This document shows positions 51,389 to 62,745 of a stretch of DNA of 64,000 bases, one piece after another (positions within the stretch are counted from its first letter, which is position 1; the number at the start of each line of letters is the position of its first letter). The position numbers were made by a program, and so were the translations under genes. This stretch comes from Polytrichum commune (Eukaryota; Streptophyta; Polytrichopsida; Polytrichales; Polytrichaceae), in NCBI GenBank assembly GCA_950295325.1, contig OX485809.1:20412144-20476143 (forward strand). The letters run 5' to 3'. The notes below the pieces were generated by a model, which saw nothing but the letters and a program-made list of their open reading frames with translations, did no database searches and was not told the DNA's origin.

Positions 51389-54300
51389 ATGGCTCATGTG
51401 CCTGCTAACGGAGAAGTCGGTATGGCAATCCTCAGAGCCGATGGAGAGAGAGTCCCACTTACCTTTCGCATGGATGACAGCGGACTAGCTTACGTGACGT
51501 CCCAACGTCTAAGTATTCGGTTCGGTTTCAGAGCGGACACTATTGTTGTTGACGAGGATATTTTTGATGTTGTCACGTCTTAGCTTACACATACCCTAGG
51601 TCGCATTTCGCATCGTGATGAGAACAATAACATGTTTTGGACTCTTCATCCAGGTAGTTACCGAGTCTATGGCCTCACTGAATCTCAGATGGCTGCTTCT
51701 ACTGAGATCCTCACTCCTCGCTCTTCCTCTACCTGCACCATTCAAACTCCTCTGCCACGTGATGTGAAGGTCAAGCTCGAACCCGGTATCAAGACGCCTA
51801 TTGTAGACAACTCTAGAGTAGAATCTGTAATTACACTTTCTTCAGATGACGAGGTCAGTCCCACCAAGCCCCCGCCTCAGGTTATAGTTGGTGGGGACGA
51901 TCCTAAAGCATATCCTTTGTCGCAAGATATTGTTAGCATAGTACCATTATTAAAACAACTTGCAGCAATGCTGGGAAAAAAAAACATTCTTAAAAAAATA
52001 GACTACTCGGTGATTAGACACGAGAGGGTAGAGTACCTTCCTGCTCTGTTCGATGGTGCTGTCATCTTCGAGTTGCCACCCGTTGGTCATACGGCCGCAC
52101 GGTCACAGGCCAAGTCTATGCAGGGAATGGACAAGCGTTACGACGGCCATGTGTAGACGAAGACCATCACCACCAACATCACAAACGATTTTGGTTTGTC
52201 CTTCCGTTCTTCCACCTGCATTGGACACTTGCGTTGCAACAACAAGGAGTGTGAATATCTGTTCCGCCGACCTCGTATTTTTGAAGTCAACGAGACAGAG
52301 TTTGAAGGTTGTACCCTCCAAACCTTTGTAGTGGATCAAACACCCCCAACTGAGTCCACGCTTGTTTGCAAGGTATGTAAAGAACCCCCGGCATGTATTT
52401 CCACATGTGGAGCTAAGATTTATTATGTTGCTGGCAAAATCAACCATACAAGAGCATGTATCCACATAGGAACACATGATCACCCAGTCAAGGTGGGCGA
52501 CTACAGAGACACTAAGGCTGAGATCAGTGGCCTAATTGAAGAACAGATCGAGAAGACTCCCCAGGCTACCAAGAGTGCAGTGGTGTTGGAGGCTAGCAAA
52601 GTTCTAATTGGCAACTATCTTCTTCAACCCGATGACGCGCCACCAAAGAAGCTTACTCTAGAGGAACTTGTTCCTGTACTTGACCGCTGCAAGGACATGG
52701 CTTCCCCAAACATCCGCAACAAGGTCATGAGTTTCCGTTTCCTTAGAAGGTATGGTGTCATGGACTCTATCACCAAACTTCGTGGAATTAGTTTATGGGC
52801 CTTTATTCAGGAGAACAAATTTCCCGGTCAAGGGGCTGATCTTGACAAGGTTTTTGTCTTCAAGATGTCCGAAGTCGGGCCTGGTAGTGGGGTAGATTTG
52901 GTGAAGCGTATGCAACCTGGGGAAGATCTGGAGAATGCCTGGATGATGTTCGACCATGTGAAACGTGTAAAACAATGGACCACCATGGCATGCCACGTGT
53001 ACGACTCCACATATTGTCGTGTCATGACCATTGCAAGTTGTGACATGCAATCTGAGGATTCTGATGCCCAGATCGTTTTCAAGAAAAATCTCAATGCTGT
53101 CATGGAGAGAAATGGCGTTGTCAAACCCAACTTCAAGGGTTTCATGGCCGACAGCGCCCAGGCCAACTGGAATGCAGTTCGGGTCCTATATGGCAACGGG
53201 AAGAAAGAGGACCGCATGGACGACCGCGAGAGAACCTGTCAATTTCACTGGACCCAGTCTATGGTTAAGTATACGGAGAAGTACATTCCCGAAGAACTCT
53301 GGGAGCAGCACAAGAAGATGTGCTACCAGTATAGGACGGCGAGGACCATGGACGAAGCGGAGAGTATGTACCACGGGCTACGTGCATGGTGGGTGTCGGC
53401 CGGGGCAGTGACAGAGAATGCCCTAAACAAACTAGAGCTCTGGCTTGCATTCTGGCACTTCCGTTATCACCAATGGGGAGGCTTCATGACTGGGGTATGT
53501 TTTTCCAATACACTTCATATTGTTTTCTTTCTTTTCACATTACTCCAATCTGAAAGAACTCTTCTCTAATCTCTACTTACTTGCACTATGTACTTGCAAA
53601 AATTTTCAGAAGAAGAACTAGTAAAAATGCCTTCATGTAATCTAGCTGAAACAATACACAACAAGTGGCTTCAAGCGTCTAGAAACAGCGGCGGTGACCT
53701 CTACGTTGCTATAGTTGACGACTTTGTTCGAGGCTTCTTATAGGTTGTCAATTACTACCAGTTCCTGAAAGGTGACGTCGGCGGTACAGGCCCTACGAAG
53801 AAAGAGCTCAAACTAAGGATGGCAGAGCGCAGGGAGAAGCAAACAGGTAATCCTTTAGTCCTTGAAGACCCCATGTTGGACATGCCTAGAGCAGAAGAGT
53901 TTTGTACCCATGTTCCTTGCATGGCTGGAGAAGAGGTATTCGGGTCCACGAAGCGGAAGGCAGATCTACCTCTTGGAGCTGAAGAGGAGTCTCATCGGCC
54001 TGACAATGTTAACTTCTCACATCCAAGAGGTTCAAGTCGTGCTGTGAGGGCTCGTCATGTGCAGATGCCCATCATTCTTGAAGATACTGAAGATGATACT
54101 GACGTCCAAGAAATTCATCCTCAGCCTGAGCCTGATAGCATCCCTGCGTCCCCGCCCAACGAGGGGGGGATCCGTCATGTCAGTGTTGTCGAAGAGACAA
54201 AGGTTAACGTCAAGGAGTGGCACATATCAAGACTTCCCAAGACCTCGGCGAAGTGCTGTTGGGCCCAGAGAGCTGTCACGAAGAAGAAGTGTACTGAGAG

Positions 54301-55087
54301 AATTGTGAGGGGTGCCAATTCGACCGCCGCGCCTACCTACACCGGAGTTTGGACTAACATACACAGGAATTTATCAGAGAGGACAGAATTCTTCTTTTGT
54401 TCCGATGACATCGACCGCTGTGTGAAGGGCACAAGGCGCAAATGGGTTGCTAAGCACTTGGCAGACCATGAAATGCCGCCGATACCAGACGTTTGGCCGG
54501 TGAAGCTAGGCACAAACCTCAAGCCTACCGAAATTCTTGCACTTGAAGCAGCTGGATTCCAACTCCCACTTAAGAAGCCGGTCTCTCCAAGACGATTGTT
54601 CTCTTCTGCCCCACCGCCTGCAAATCTTAGCGCGGTGCCCATTCCTGCAGAAGCAGACCGCTACCCTGGCAAGAGAGACGGCAAGATGGTCAAACGCACT
54701 GCCACTCGCCCAAATCCCACGCAGCGACTCTCCATGGCCTCCTCCGACTCTCTGAAAGCTTGCATCTGTTCCATCACTATGATACCTCATCCAGGACATG
54801 GCTGCATCATCGGGCTAGATTCGGGTGTTTATCCTGCCATCACACAGTATCAGGTCACCATCAGCTCTTTCGTGGGTTGCACTTGCCCTGCATTCAAGAA
54901 GACGATGACTAAGTTCAGAGGGAGGACCCAATTCTCTTATTGCAAGCATGTGTACTTCATTCTTTTGAAGGTTTGCCACCGTGATCCCGAGGCAGAGCTT
55001 TTCATTCACGCGCCTACCTTTAGTTTCAACGAGGTCAAGCTAGTCCTAGAAAGCGGATTCTTGACTCACCCTTTGGCGAACAACTAG
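51389..55087 (+). pseudogene. Mutator-like (MULE) transposase with DDE core and SWIM finger, broken by three TAG codons
   Basis: The frame starts MAHVPANGEVGMAIL at 51389. A zinc-finger region of WRKY-GCM1 type (CKVC, CGAK, then RACIHIGTHDHPV) precedes the catalytic core. The core has Asp in HVYDSTY (53003), Asp in GFMADSAQ (53150), CQFH (53237-53248), the C-x2-H signature of Mutator-type DDE enzymes, and a candidate Glu in NKLELW (53435). After a putative intron (about 53495-53609) the second exon has NLAETIHNKW, an acidic linker, and a SWIM finger (CTC...CKH, about 54880-54952). It ends at TAG 55085-55087. In-frame TAG codons occur at 51581, 52154 and 53741. The intron junction is out of phase by one base as drawn. 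The protein would cut and paste the level-2 element; this copy looks defective unless TAG is read through. Confidence 0.85.
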
Positions 55088-55904
55088 GAGCCAACCTACA
55101 AACAGCCTAGATTCTTTTCAATGGACGGTGGCCACTCAAAATTCCCTTGTCATTACATGTACTGAGTCAGCAAGACAATATTCATATTGTTTTTTTCAAT
55201 AAAAAGTTTTCATCTTCCTACCTCTTTTCTTTTTGCTCACGTTGTTTTTGCTCCTCCCGCGTCCTCCACCTCCATGCTTGTGTAGACTGCGAAAATGGAG
55301 TCAGGTCGTAGTTATCACTACTTCGATTTTCAGCAGCAAACAAAAATTCCGGCGACAAATTAACTGGAATATGAGGATCTGCTAGACTCTTAATTTCCTT
55401 CTCCCATCCTAATTCAGCAAACATATCTCTCTTATCACCCATTGTATGCAAGTGTATATACAATGATGTTGCGTATGAGTCCAATATATAATCTATTCGG
55501 CCACATACGATAATTGCTAAAGTCCAAGCTATAGAGTAGACTCATATATAAGACAAAGAGAAAAGTGATGAATAAAAACGAAGGAAGTTCATTATTTTTA
55601 TTCCTTTGTATTTTGATTGACTCATTCTTCAATTATACCAATCTCCGAAAATCCATTTTCATTGATTTTTTCTTGTGATCATCCTTGGTTTTAATAATTC
55701 AACCACCTCACGGTTTCCAAACTTAATGAGACCATTCCAAATTCAGGGCCATTTTTTAAATTTTATGACATATACATCCCACGGAAATAGGTCCAATTTT
55801 TTTACTATTATTGACAGAATCTAGAACATTCTAAGTATATTCTTGTCTATTTTTTAAATATCCTAATTTTAGTCTTGCAAGTTTACTATTTTTATTTCAT
55901 CTAC
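55088..55904 (-). CDS. Right subterminal region with small unrecognised open frame 55218-55442
   Basis: The minus-strand frame 55442-55218 gives 74 residues (MGDKRDMFAELGWEKEIKSL... with a highly charged KQREQKEKR tail) and converges on the transposase gene. It is amphipathic and charged, with no recognised family. The remaining subterminal DNA (55485-55904) is AT-rich with no gene. The open frame is only possibly real. Confidence 0.3.
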
Positions 55905-55957
55905 GCTCTTCGCTCTCCAAATCTACGTTTTCCGCTTTCTGCTCTCCGCTCACATAC
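55905..55957 (-). repeat. Right terminal inverted repeat of the level-2 transposon
   Basis: Its reverse complement starts GTATGTGAGCGGAGAGC and continues to 'gatttggagagcg', matching the left end at 18849-18895. Immediately to the right the level-1 RNase H frame resumes. Confidence 0.85.
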
Positions 55958-57583
55958 AAGTCTCGGCCATTTATCAATCTCCTCATCTTGTTGTTCCACA
56001 AGGATCTCAGCAGCCAATTCCGACATCATTGTGAGATATGTGGCAGCATGCCAACCCGGCACTGCCTCACGATCACAATCTCCATGCCACCTGACTCCAG
56101 TTAAATCCTCATCTGAAAGGCTTGGATTGCGAGACAATCCGTCTGCATCCAAGTTGGCAATTCCTGCTCCGTGGACAACTTCAAAGTCATATTCTTGAAG
56201 TAACAATGCCCACCTAGCAAGTTTCCCGGTGAATTTATCTGATTCCATAAGCCATTTTAAAGGCTGATGATCAGTCACCAAAGTAAATTTTTGCCCATAC
56301 AAATAAGGTCGAAAATGTGCAATGGCCCAGACGGCCGCCAAGGCCTCGTCTTCATAAGAAGAATAATTAGATTCAGCACTATTATTGCTTCTAGATGCAT
56401 AAGCCACCACATATTCTTTTCCCTCTACATATTTCTGTGTCAATACCGCTCCCAATCCCACTGCACTCCAATCCGTGTGCAATTAAAAAGTTCTAGACAC
56501 ATCCGGGCGTCGAAGCACTGGCGCTGAACCGAGCCTCTGCTTCAATGTATCAAATGCTTGTTGTTGTTCCCAACTCCAAATCCATTGTTAGTCTTTCCCC
56601 GTGAGAATGGTAAGAGGTTTGGCAATCAAACTAAAGTTTTTGACAAACCTTCTATAATAATTTGCCAATCCTAGAAATGCCCGAAGTCGTGGTACATCAC
56701 TAGGTGCGGGAATTTTGTACAAAGCATCCACCTTCGCCTGTTGCACACCAAGACCGCCAGGAACAATCATGTGGCCTAAATAGGGCAATTGATCATGAAA
56801 AAACTTATATTTGCCATGATGTAAACGGAGTCCCCACCGTTGTAGTCGTTCAAATACCGCTTGCAAATGTCTCACATGATCATGTGGACTATTACTAAAG
56901 ATGATAACATCATCAATGTAACATTTAGCAAACGGTAAACCAGCTAATAATTGGTCCATCACCCGCTGAAATTCAGCTGGTGCATTCTTGAGACCAAATG
57001 GCAAAAATTTCCAATGATAAAGTTGATCCTTGCCATCTTTATCAATTCCCCAAAATGCGGTCTTTACCCGATCACCCAACAACAAAGGTAATTGATGATT
57101 ACCAGACCTCAAATCCAGAGTGCTGAAGATTCTAGCAAATCTCAGTGCATTAAACAACTCATTTGGCATCGGCATTGGATATCGATCCGACTTGGTATTG
57201 CGGTTGACTGGACGATAATCACCACATATCCGTTTTTCCGTCCAGTTGCCAAAGATATCTTTCTTTGAAGGCATAACCGTGGCACAAGCATACTCTCCAT
57301 TGGAGAGTTCAATCAATTCCGCTGCCAATAATTCTTGACATCGAGTTTGAACACCCAACCTTTCAGATGTACTAAGTCTGTACGGCCGTCTGAAAATAGG
57401 ATGGTCGTTCTCGAGTTGAATACGAACATGTTTACCTTTATATCCTTCAAGATCATAAAGACTAAAGGCAAAACAATTACGGTAAGAGCGAATAAATGCC
57501 CGTACCTTTCGCGCTTCGGCACCAGTAAGTTTTGGCCCCACTTCAATTGGCCAATCGTCAAACTCCGTGGTTTCCTTCTTCAT
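55958..57583 (-). pseudogene. Reverse transcriptase and RNase H of the level-1 gypsy element (broken)
   Basis: Reverse transcriptase (57583-56591) has the order VMPSKKD, KRICGDYRPVN, FGLKNAPAEFQRVMD and the catalytic CYIDDVIIFS, ending LGLANYYRRFVKNFS. RNase H (56482-55958) has HTDWSAVGLGAVL, YSSYEDEALAAVWA, FTLVTDHQPLKW and DADGLSR. In-frame TAA codons at 56590-56588 and 56485-56483 separate or precede these parts. The frame differs from the upstream methyltransferase frame, so a frameshift lies near 57580-57640. The protein stops being gypsy-like at 55958, where the level-2 inverted repeat begins; integrase resumes at 18848. Confidence 0.93.
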
Positions 57584-59577
57584 AGAAGAATTGCCACTTG
57601 GTGCCAGTACAACCTGTGATTGCTAGTCCGTGGAGAGGGCAACACCTTTGCCCCATCATCTGCACTTGAATCCAAATGCGTATCTTCTCCACTACAATCA
57701 GTTTGTGTAGCTAAATAACTACCCACATATGAAGTGTCACCAAGAAATAGAAGTAAAAATATTTTATGTGCCTCCAACTTCCCAAAATTTTGGGCCAAAA
57801 CCGCAAAAACACGTTGGGCTCGAAGCTCTTCCGCAATATGTTGTTTCAAAGAAAATAATCCCTCGGTGTCATTGACCTCCATGTAATCCTTGGATTGCGG
57901 CTCCATTGCTCCCTGACCATTGTTCTCTGCCCTCAGAGGAAGCAATTGGTCATCCATACATTGTTGAGCAGCAAGACAAATTCCAATTATCCACACAATG
58001 CTATTGAGATCCATAGCTTGTCCCAATAGGAAACGTCTCTGACCTTCCTGAAGCCCATGAGCAGCCGTGGTGCCTGTAGAAAAATCCATGGCGCGTTCCC
58101 GCTCATCTGCCGTAGGCTCATCATGAGTTTGGAATTTTGAATCCCAAACCATGCCTGGTCCACGAGACCGAAATGCAAAAGACCGTGGATATGTCACAAA
58201 AGTAGGTAGTGCACCTCTCGGAATTCTCACCTTGTTAATTAATGCAAATGGCAAGGTGTCATCCTTGGTAACTGCCAAAGAAACACGATGATCATCTAAA
58301 ATGTCATCCACCTTGCGATTTATAAGGCGGGGAATGCAGGCAATCGCCACTGAAAGCACCTGAGGTGATACCAAATTGGTCCAAAACCAATGAGGCCGAT
58401 GCGCAAAGGATCCCAAGGATGCAACATCCAGAAATGTTGAAGTACCCAAATTTTGGTTAATGTACTCACCATCCTTCACCACTTTGTATCGTGTATCATC
58501 CAGTAATGACACATTTTAAAAAATGTACCCTGGCGGAGTTGATTGGTGGGTAAACCACCATTGTGTTAATCGCATCAAATCCGCGAACAAACTAGACGTA
58601 GGATCATCCAAACTCTGGCCAGTTCCTGCCCATGAATGACCTTGACAAGGCCATCTTGCAATAATTAAATTCACGTGGCCCAATCTTCTCAAATCCTCAT
58701 CACTAATCATAGTGACATCTTGAGGAAGTTGACCACAACATCCAAGAATGGCAGAGGCTGACAATTGTGCGGGGTACCTCAACAACAATTGTTGGATGTG
58801 ATGTTGGACGGCTCTGTTGGCTGCATATCCATTATCCACATGAATATATCGCCTAACTGTAATCTCAGCCTCCAACACTGCCGCCAATTCTGTGCCAATG
58901 CCCCCAAAGATTTCCACAAGGACAATACCTTCAGGTGGTGGTTGCCAACAAATGGGTTGAGCAAAAGAAAATGACGATGACGTTGGAGGTGTCTCTCCAA
59001 GCCCCAAATCCGCCACAATGTGTCGACAATGGTCGGATAACTCTTTAGGAGTACGCCATGGTAGAGGTGGATCCTTTAAATGTCGAGCATGAATTTGTGA
59101 AGATGGCAAAAAAATTTGTTTTGCTGCATTACAAGAGTAATCCAATGTTTCCTCCAACAAAACTGGAGCACAAGGCAAATCCGCAACTAAACCGCTACAA
59201 CCAAACATTGCCTCCGCAACCATAGTCATAGAAGTAGCTGCAAATGCTCTAGGTATAAATACCTTCCTACCATCACCAGAAGACCATCCCGGTCTAATCC
59301 ATGCCTCTTCAATCCAATTATCCAAACCAAAGCCAAGTGGATAAAGAGCTTGCTGACCAACAAGTATATCATAGTTGGTAGCATTAGTAACAACACACTT
59401 CATTGACAAATGAGTATAGGTAGGTCCTGCCCCTACATTAAAAGTCAAACGTAGAGGTGTCTTGGTGTAACCTGTTGCACGTTTAGTGCCCCCTACTGAA
59501 GTCACAATTGTGAATGGACAAGGATCTAAGTTTGCTGGCGTCAATCCAAAACGGTCAGCAAGTCCTTTGCTAATCAT
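57580..59577 (-). pseudogene. Protease remainder and C5-cytosine DNA methyltransferase of the level-1 gypsy element (broken)
   Basis: The first 90 residues finish the retropepsin (NYDILVGQQALYPLGF). After a linker, a C5-methyltransferase domain spans about 58930-57985. Motif I is VEIFGGIGTELAAV, motif II-like YIHVDN, and motif IV WPCQGHS holds the catalytic Cys. Motif VI is split by TAA 58518-58516 exactly where the conserved Glu of ENV is expected, leaving NV. An HRPHWFW segment stands near the motif VIII place, and ADERERAMDF and FLLGQAMDLN resemble motifs IX and X. The enzyme would put methyl groups on cytosine in DNA. C5-methyltransferases captured by LTR retrotransposons are known in charophyte algae and dinoflagellates. 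This copy is inactive as read because of the stop. Confidence 0.88.
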
Positions 59578-59583
59578 AACCGG

Positions 59584-61719
59584 TTAAGCACCGGAATCCA
59601 TCATAACTCTCAGTGGTATAGCACGAATAGCAGGAATATCCGCGCGTGAAACGACAAACAAAGATTTGTCGTTCATCAGCCGTACAACTCCAGGTTGCAA
59701 ATTATGCCGCTCGCGAGCAGGCCTTGCAGAAATATCTGCAAGATATGCCGTTCCCGCTGCATAATTCAAAAATGACGTGTCCACTGCTGAAATTGTTGAT
59801 GGTGGAATATCAGTGTGCTTACCAAAAGCAATGATCGCCGCATCCGCAAGGCTCGCTCGCAAATTGGCTAAGTCCTCCACCTCCTCAGCCACAGGTACGT
59901 CAACAACATCTTGGGATACTTGAAGGGATGGCAAATCCGCCTTACCTTCTAACATTCTCCCAGCTAAATGAAAAACTCCAGCAGGTTTGAAATCCGGAGC
60001 CATCAGCTCCGAACCCGAGAAAATTGGCATATGGAGAATTTTATATGCCAATGCTTGCGTAACATTCTTCGAGATGGAATCCCCATCTCTCAAAGGTACA
60101 GGGTTTTTAGCCCCAACAACAGTGGTGTCTACCAATCCAAATGAGAGAGGTAAACGTGCTTGACCAACTTGATCCGCTAGTCCGGCATGGCGAGGATGTG
60201 ATACCTCGTTGCTACCACCACTTGTAGAAGCCACCGCATCTGCCAATGTTTGTGATCGAGTAGAAGCCGCAGCCACCACCTTTCCAGACGCCCCAAACAT
60301 ATACATGTCCGAACCCGAGGTGCCACCACCCGCATGCGGCTCAGAAATTTGAGCAAAAAATGCAGAAGATTTGAGCTTTTGCTCAAGCTCTGCCACCTTA
60401 GCCTCAAGACTCTGCTCCCTTGGAGATTTGCTAGTGATATAACTGGCAGGCCGCATCTCAGGATGAAGTTGGAAACAATGATCCACATCGTGATTAGTGC
60501 CACCACAATGGTTACATTTCAATTGTCTCTTCTTAGAATTGTCCCCTGCCTTTACTGGTTCTATCTTTTGTTTTAATTTTCCCAAAGGTTGGGTTTTCTT
60601 CTTCTTAAGACAATTGGGATCATTCTTCGAATGACCAGCTTCTCCACAACCCCAACAATGCAAAATCTTTTGCTCCTTAACGGGTTGAATCTCAGCTAAA
60701 CTACTAGTAGCTGTGACAATTCTTTTTGATTTCGTACTCTCTGTCATCCAGGATACCATGTCTGTGGCATCGTGTTGACAGAGAGCCCGATCACATCTCT
60801 CAACCACGGCAAACGCTTGTGCAAGCGTAGCTCTGCCTTCGTAGTCGAGGATAATCCGAGGTGATGCCAACTCAAATCGCCACTTGTCAATCTTAGACAA
60901 AAAGATTTTGACAAGCTGACTCTCAGCAAAAACACCTCCCGACTCAACAACAAATCGTGCGAGTCGCGTGTACATGGTCCGTGGAGTGTCATCCTTCTCT
61001 CGGCAAAAATCTTGAATGCGTTGCATCTGGTCTCGCCGAAATCCACCATACTCCACCTCCAAATGTGCGACAAATTCAGCAAGGAGATTAAATGGAGGTG
61101 GTGGACCAACATCCGTCAATGTTGCCTGTGTAGCACGTGCCATCCGTGAAAGGGTAGCCGTGCTACTGCCAGCCACTATTGGCCCAAGTGCCAGTTCTTT
61201 GTTTTTTTACTCCTCCGATGGTTCCTCCTCCTTAAAGGTGGGTGGAGCTAAGGTGGCAACCGCCCCATCTTTAAGGGCTGATATAAGCTCAAACCGGGCC
61301 TCCCAATACTGCTCCACCTCCCGAAGTTGTCGCTGATGACCCTCTGTCCAGCGTTCATAAGTTTGGAGTGCCTCATACTCCAAATGCTGAGGCAGAAGTT
61401 CAAAGGCATACCAATCATTGAAATTGGAAGACCTTTGACGTTTCTCCTTAATCCAGGTATGAAACCGGAGTTTCCAATCGGGCAAGGAAATGCCCCCAGC
61501 TCGACCTGAAAACCGATTACGCACTGAACCGTGGTGATCGTCCTCCATTTCGTCAAACGTGCTGACACTCCAAATCCGAAGCCTACCAGTAGTGTCCAAT
61601 GCCGAAATAGGCTCAAAAGCCTCGTTGGTATCTACCTCTGGCTCAAGATTTGTGGTATGCACGTCCTCCAAGTAATCTGGTGATGGAGATCGATAATATC
61701 GGCTCCTAGTTTGCACCAT
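59584..61719 (-). pseudogene. Gag and start of protease of the level-1 gypsy element (broken)
   Basis: The frame begins at ATG 61719 (MVQTRSRYYRSPSPDYLED). An in-frame TAA at 61209-61207 splits it, and the same frame continues to 59584. The capsid-like part includes FCREKDDTPRTMYTRLARFV. Two zinc knuckles follow: CWGCGEAGHSKNDPNC, with unusual spacing before the last Cys, and CNHCGGTNHDVDHC. A coiled-coil-like LEAKVAELEQKL segment comes next. The last residues IPLRVMMDSGA are the protease active site (Asp-Ser-Gly), directly followed by TAA 59586-59584, after which the protease frame goes on. Gag packages the RNA; protease would process the polyprotein. Confidence 0.88.
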
Positions 61720-62745
61720 AAAATAATCACTTGAGAACCTGCAACTATCTACAAGATAATGGCAACCTGCACCTGTTGCGGGCTATCTAAATGGCAATCC
61801 CTTGCCAAATGCCAAGTGTTTATTTATGCCCCCAAAATTCCAAAATTGTGCAAAGGTTTCGAGATTGGTAATTAAAATTAAAAAATCACCGTTGAAAATG
61901 CTAATTTCCAAGGTGATTATGGACTCCAATCAACAAACTAATTGCACCAATGGACTTCTAGGAAGATTTCACACAAATTAGGCTCAAATTTCACTCTGTT
62001 CGGAGTTAATTTGCTCCCAAAAACAAAAATCAGCGTTGAAATTAATAATTTCAGCAATGATTTTGAATTCCAATCAACAATCCAATTACACCATTGGATT
62101 CCTTGGCAAATTTCACATAAGATAGGCTCAAATTTCACTCCAATCGGAGCTAGTATGCCCCCAAATTTGAACCTCAAAGTTTGTGAGAATTAAATGCCAA
62201 GTTTGAAAGGTGAAAGTAAAAATGTAAAAATAAAAATAAATGTTTATATTAAAAAGAAAAAGAAAAAGAAAAAGAAAAAAGGGGGGCTTACCTGGCCCGG
62301 CTGGCGCCCGCCCGCCCCCGTGGGCCCGGCCTGCGCCCGCCCGGTTTCTGCCTGGAGCTCCAGGAGCTCCAAGTGGGTCCGGTGAGCTCCGGATCCGTCC
62401 GGAGCTCAAAAAAAAATAAAAACAAATCGGATTTTTATTTTTTTGTTTTTTTGTTGTGTTTGTTTTAAAAGAAAAAAATTAAACTTTGCTTCCACAATTT
62501 GCAAGCAAGAAAGATGTGACTTGAGATTCCATTTGGTCTCAAGATTCAACCATCAACAATTCAAGAAAACACAAAGAGACACCAAAAGAGAAATGTGGAG
62601 ATTTTTCTCAAAATCTTCTTGAGGGTTGCAAGGAATTGCAAACTAAGCTTTCATACACTTGTATCACTCATTTGCTCCCACTACTGGGCCATTCTAGCTC
62701 AGAAATACAACCAAAAATGAAAAATAAGCCCATTGTTGTCAAGTA
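61720..62745 (-). other. Leader region of the level-1 gypsy element
   Basis: This is about 1 kb between the 5' LTR and gag. Two diverged copies of a ~150-bp segment (about 61918-62035 and 62078-62185) share 'ggctcaaatttcactc'. A (AAAAAG)n purine tract (about 62250-62280) abuts a 110-bp GC-rich island (62281-62402) with direct and inverted gctcc/ggagc words. On the minus strand the island ends in CCAG|GTAAGC, a good splice donor. No primer-binding site was recognised next to the LTR. Confidence 0.55.

Larger units (their letters stand above)
18849..55957. mobile_element. Level 2: Mutator-like TIR transposon carrying a ParB-like/DNA methyltransferase-like gene
   Basis: The insertion splits the level-1 gypsy between RNase H and integrase. 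Both ends read GTATG(C/T)GAGCGGAGAGC inward and stay similar for about 50 bp, so they are terminal inverted repeats. Without the later insertion at 27602-49558 the element would be about 15.1 kb. It holds a minus-strand spliced gene (20077-49941) with ParB-like and methyltransferase-like domains, and divergently a small open frame (50600-51019) plus a Mutator-type transposase (51389-55087). A minus-strand small open frame lies at 55218-55442. Two introns carry a palindromic satellite. No convincing target duplication was found; flanks share only AAGT. An inversion is unlikely because the two gypsy halves keep the same orientation and order. Confidence 0.82.

Noticed and set aside
18849-55957. 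Inversion instead of insertion to explain the split gypsy element
   Set aside because: RNase H and integrase keep the same strand and natural order on either side, which an inversion between the inverted repeats would not give.
18843-55961. AAGT shared by both flanks of the level-2 transposon as a target duplication
   Set aside because: Only four bases agree; Mutator-type elements normally leave 8-11 bp, and neither longer register matches.
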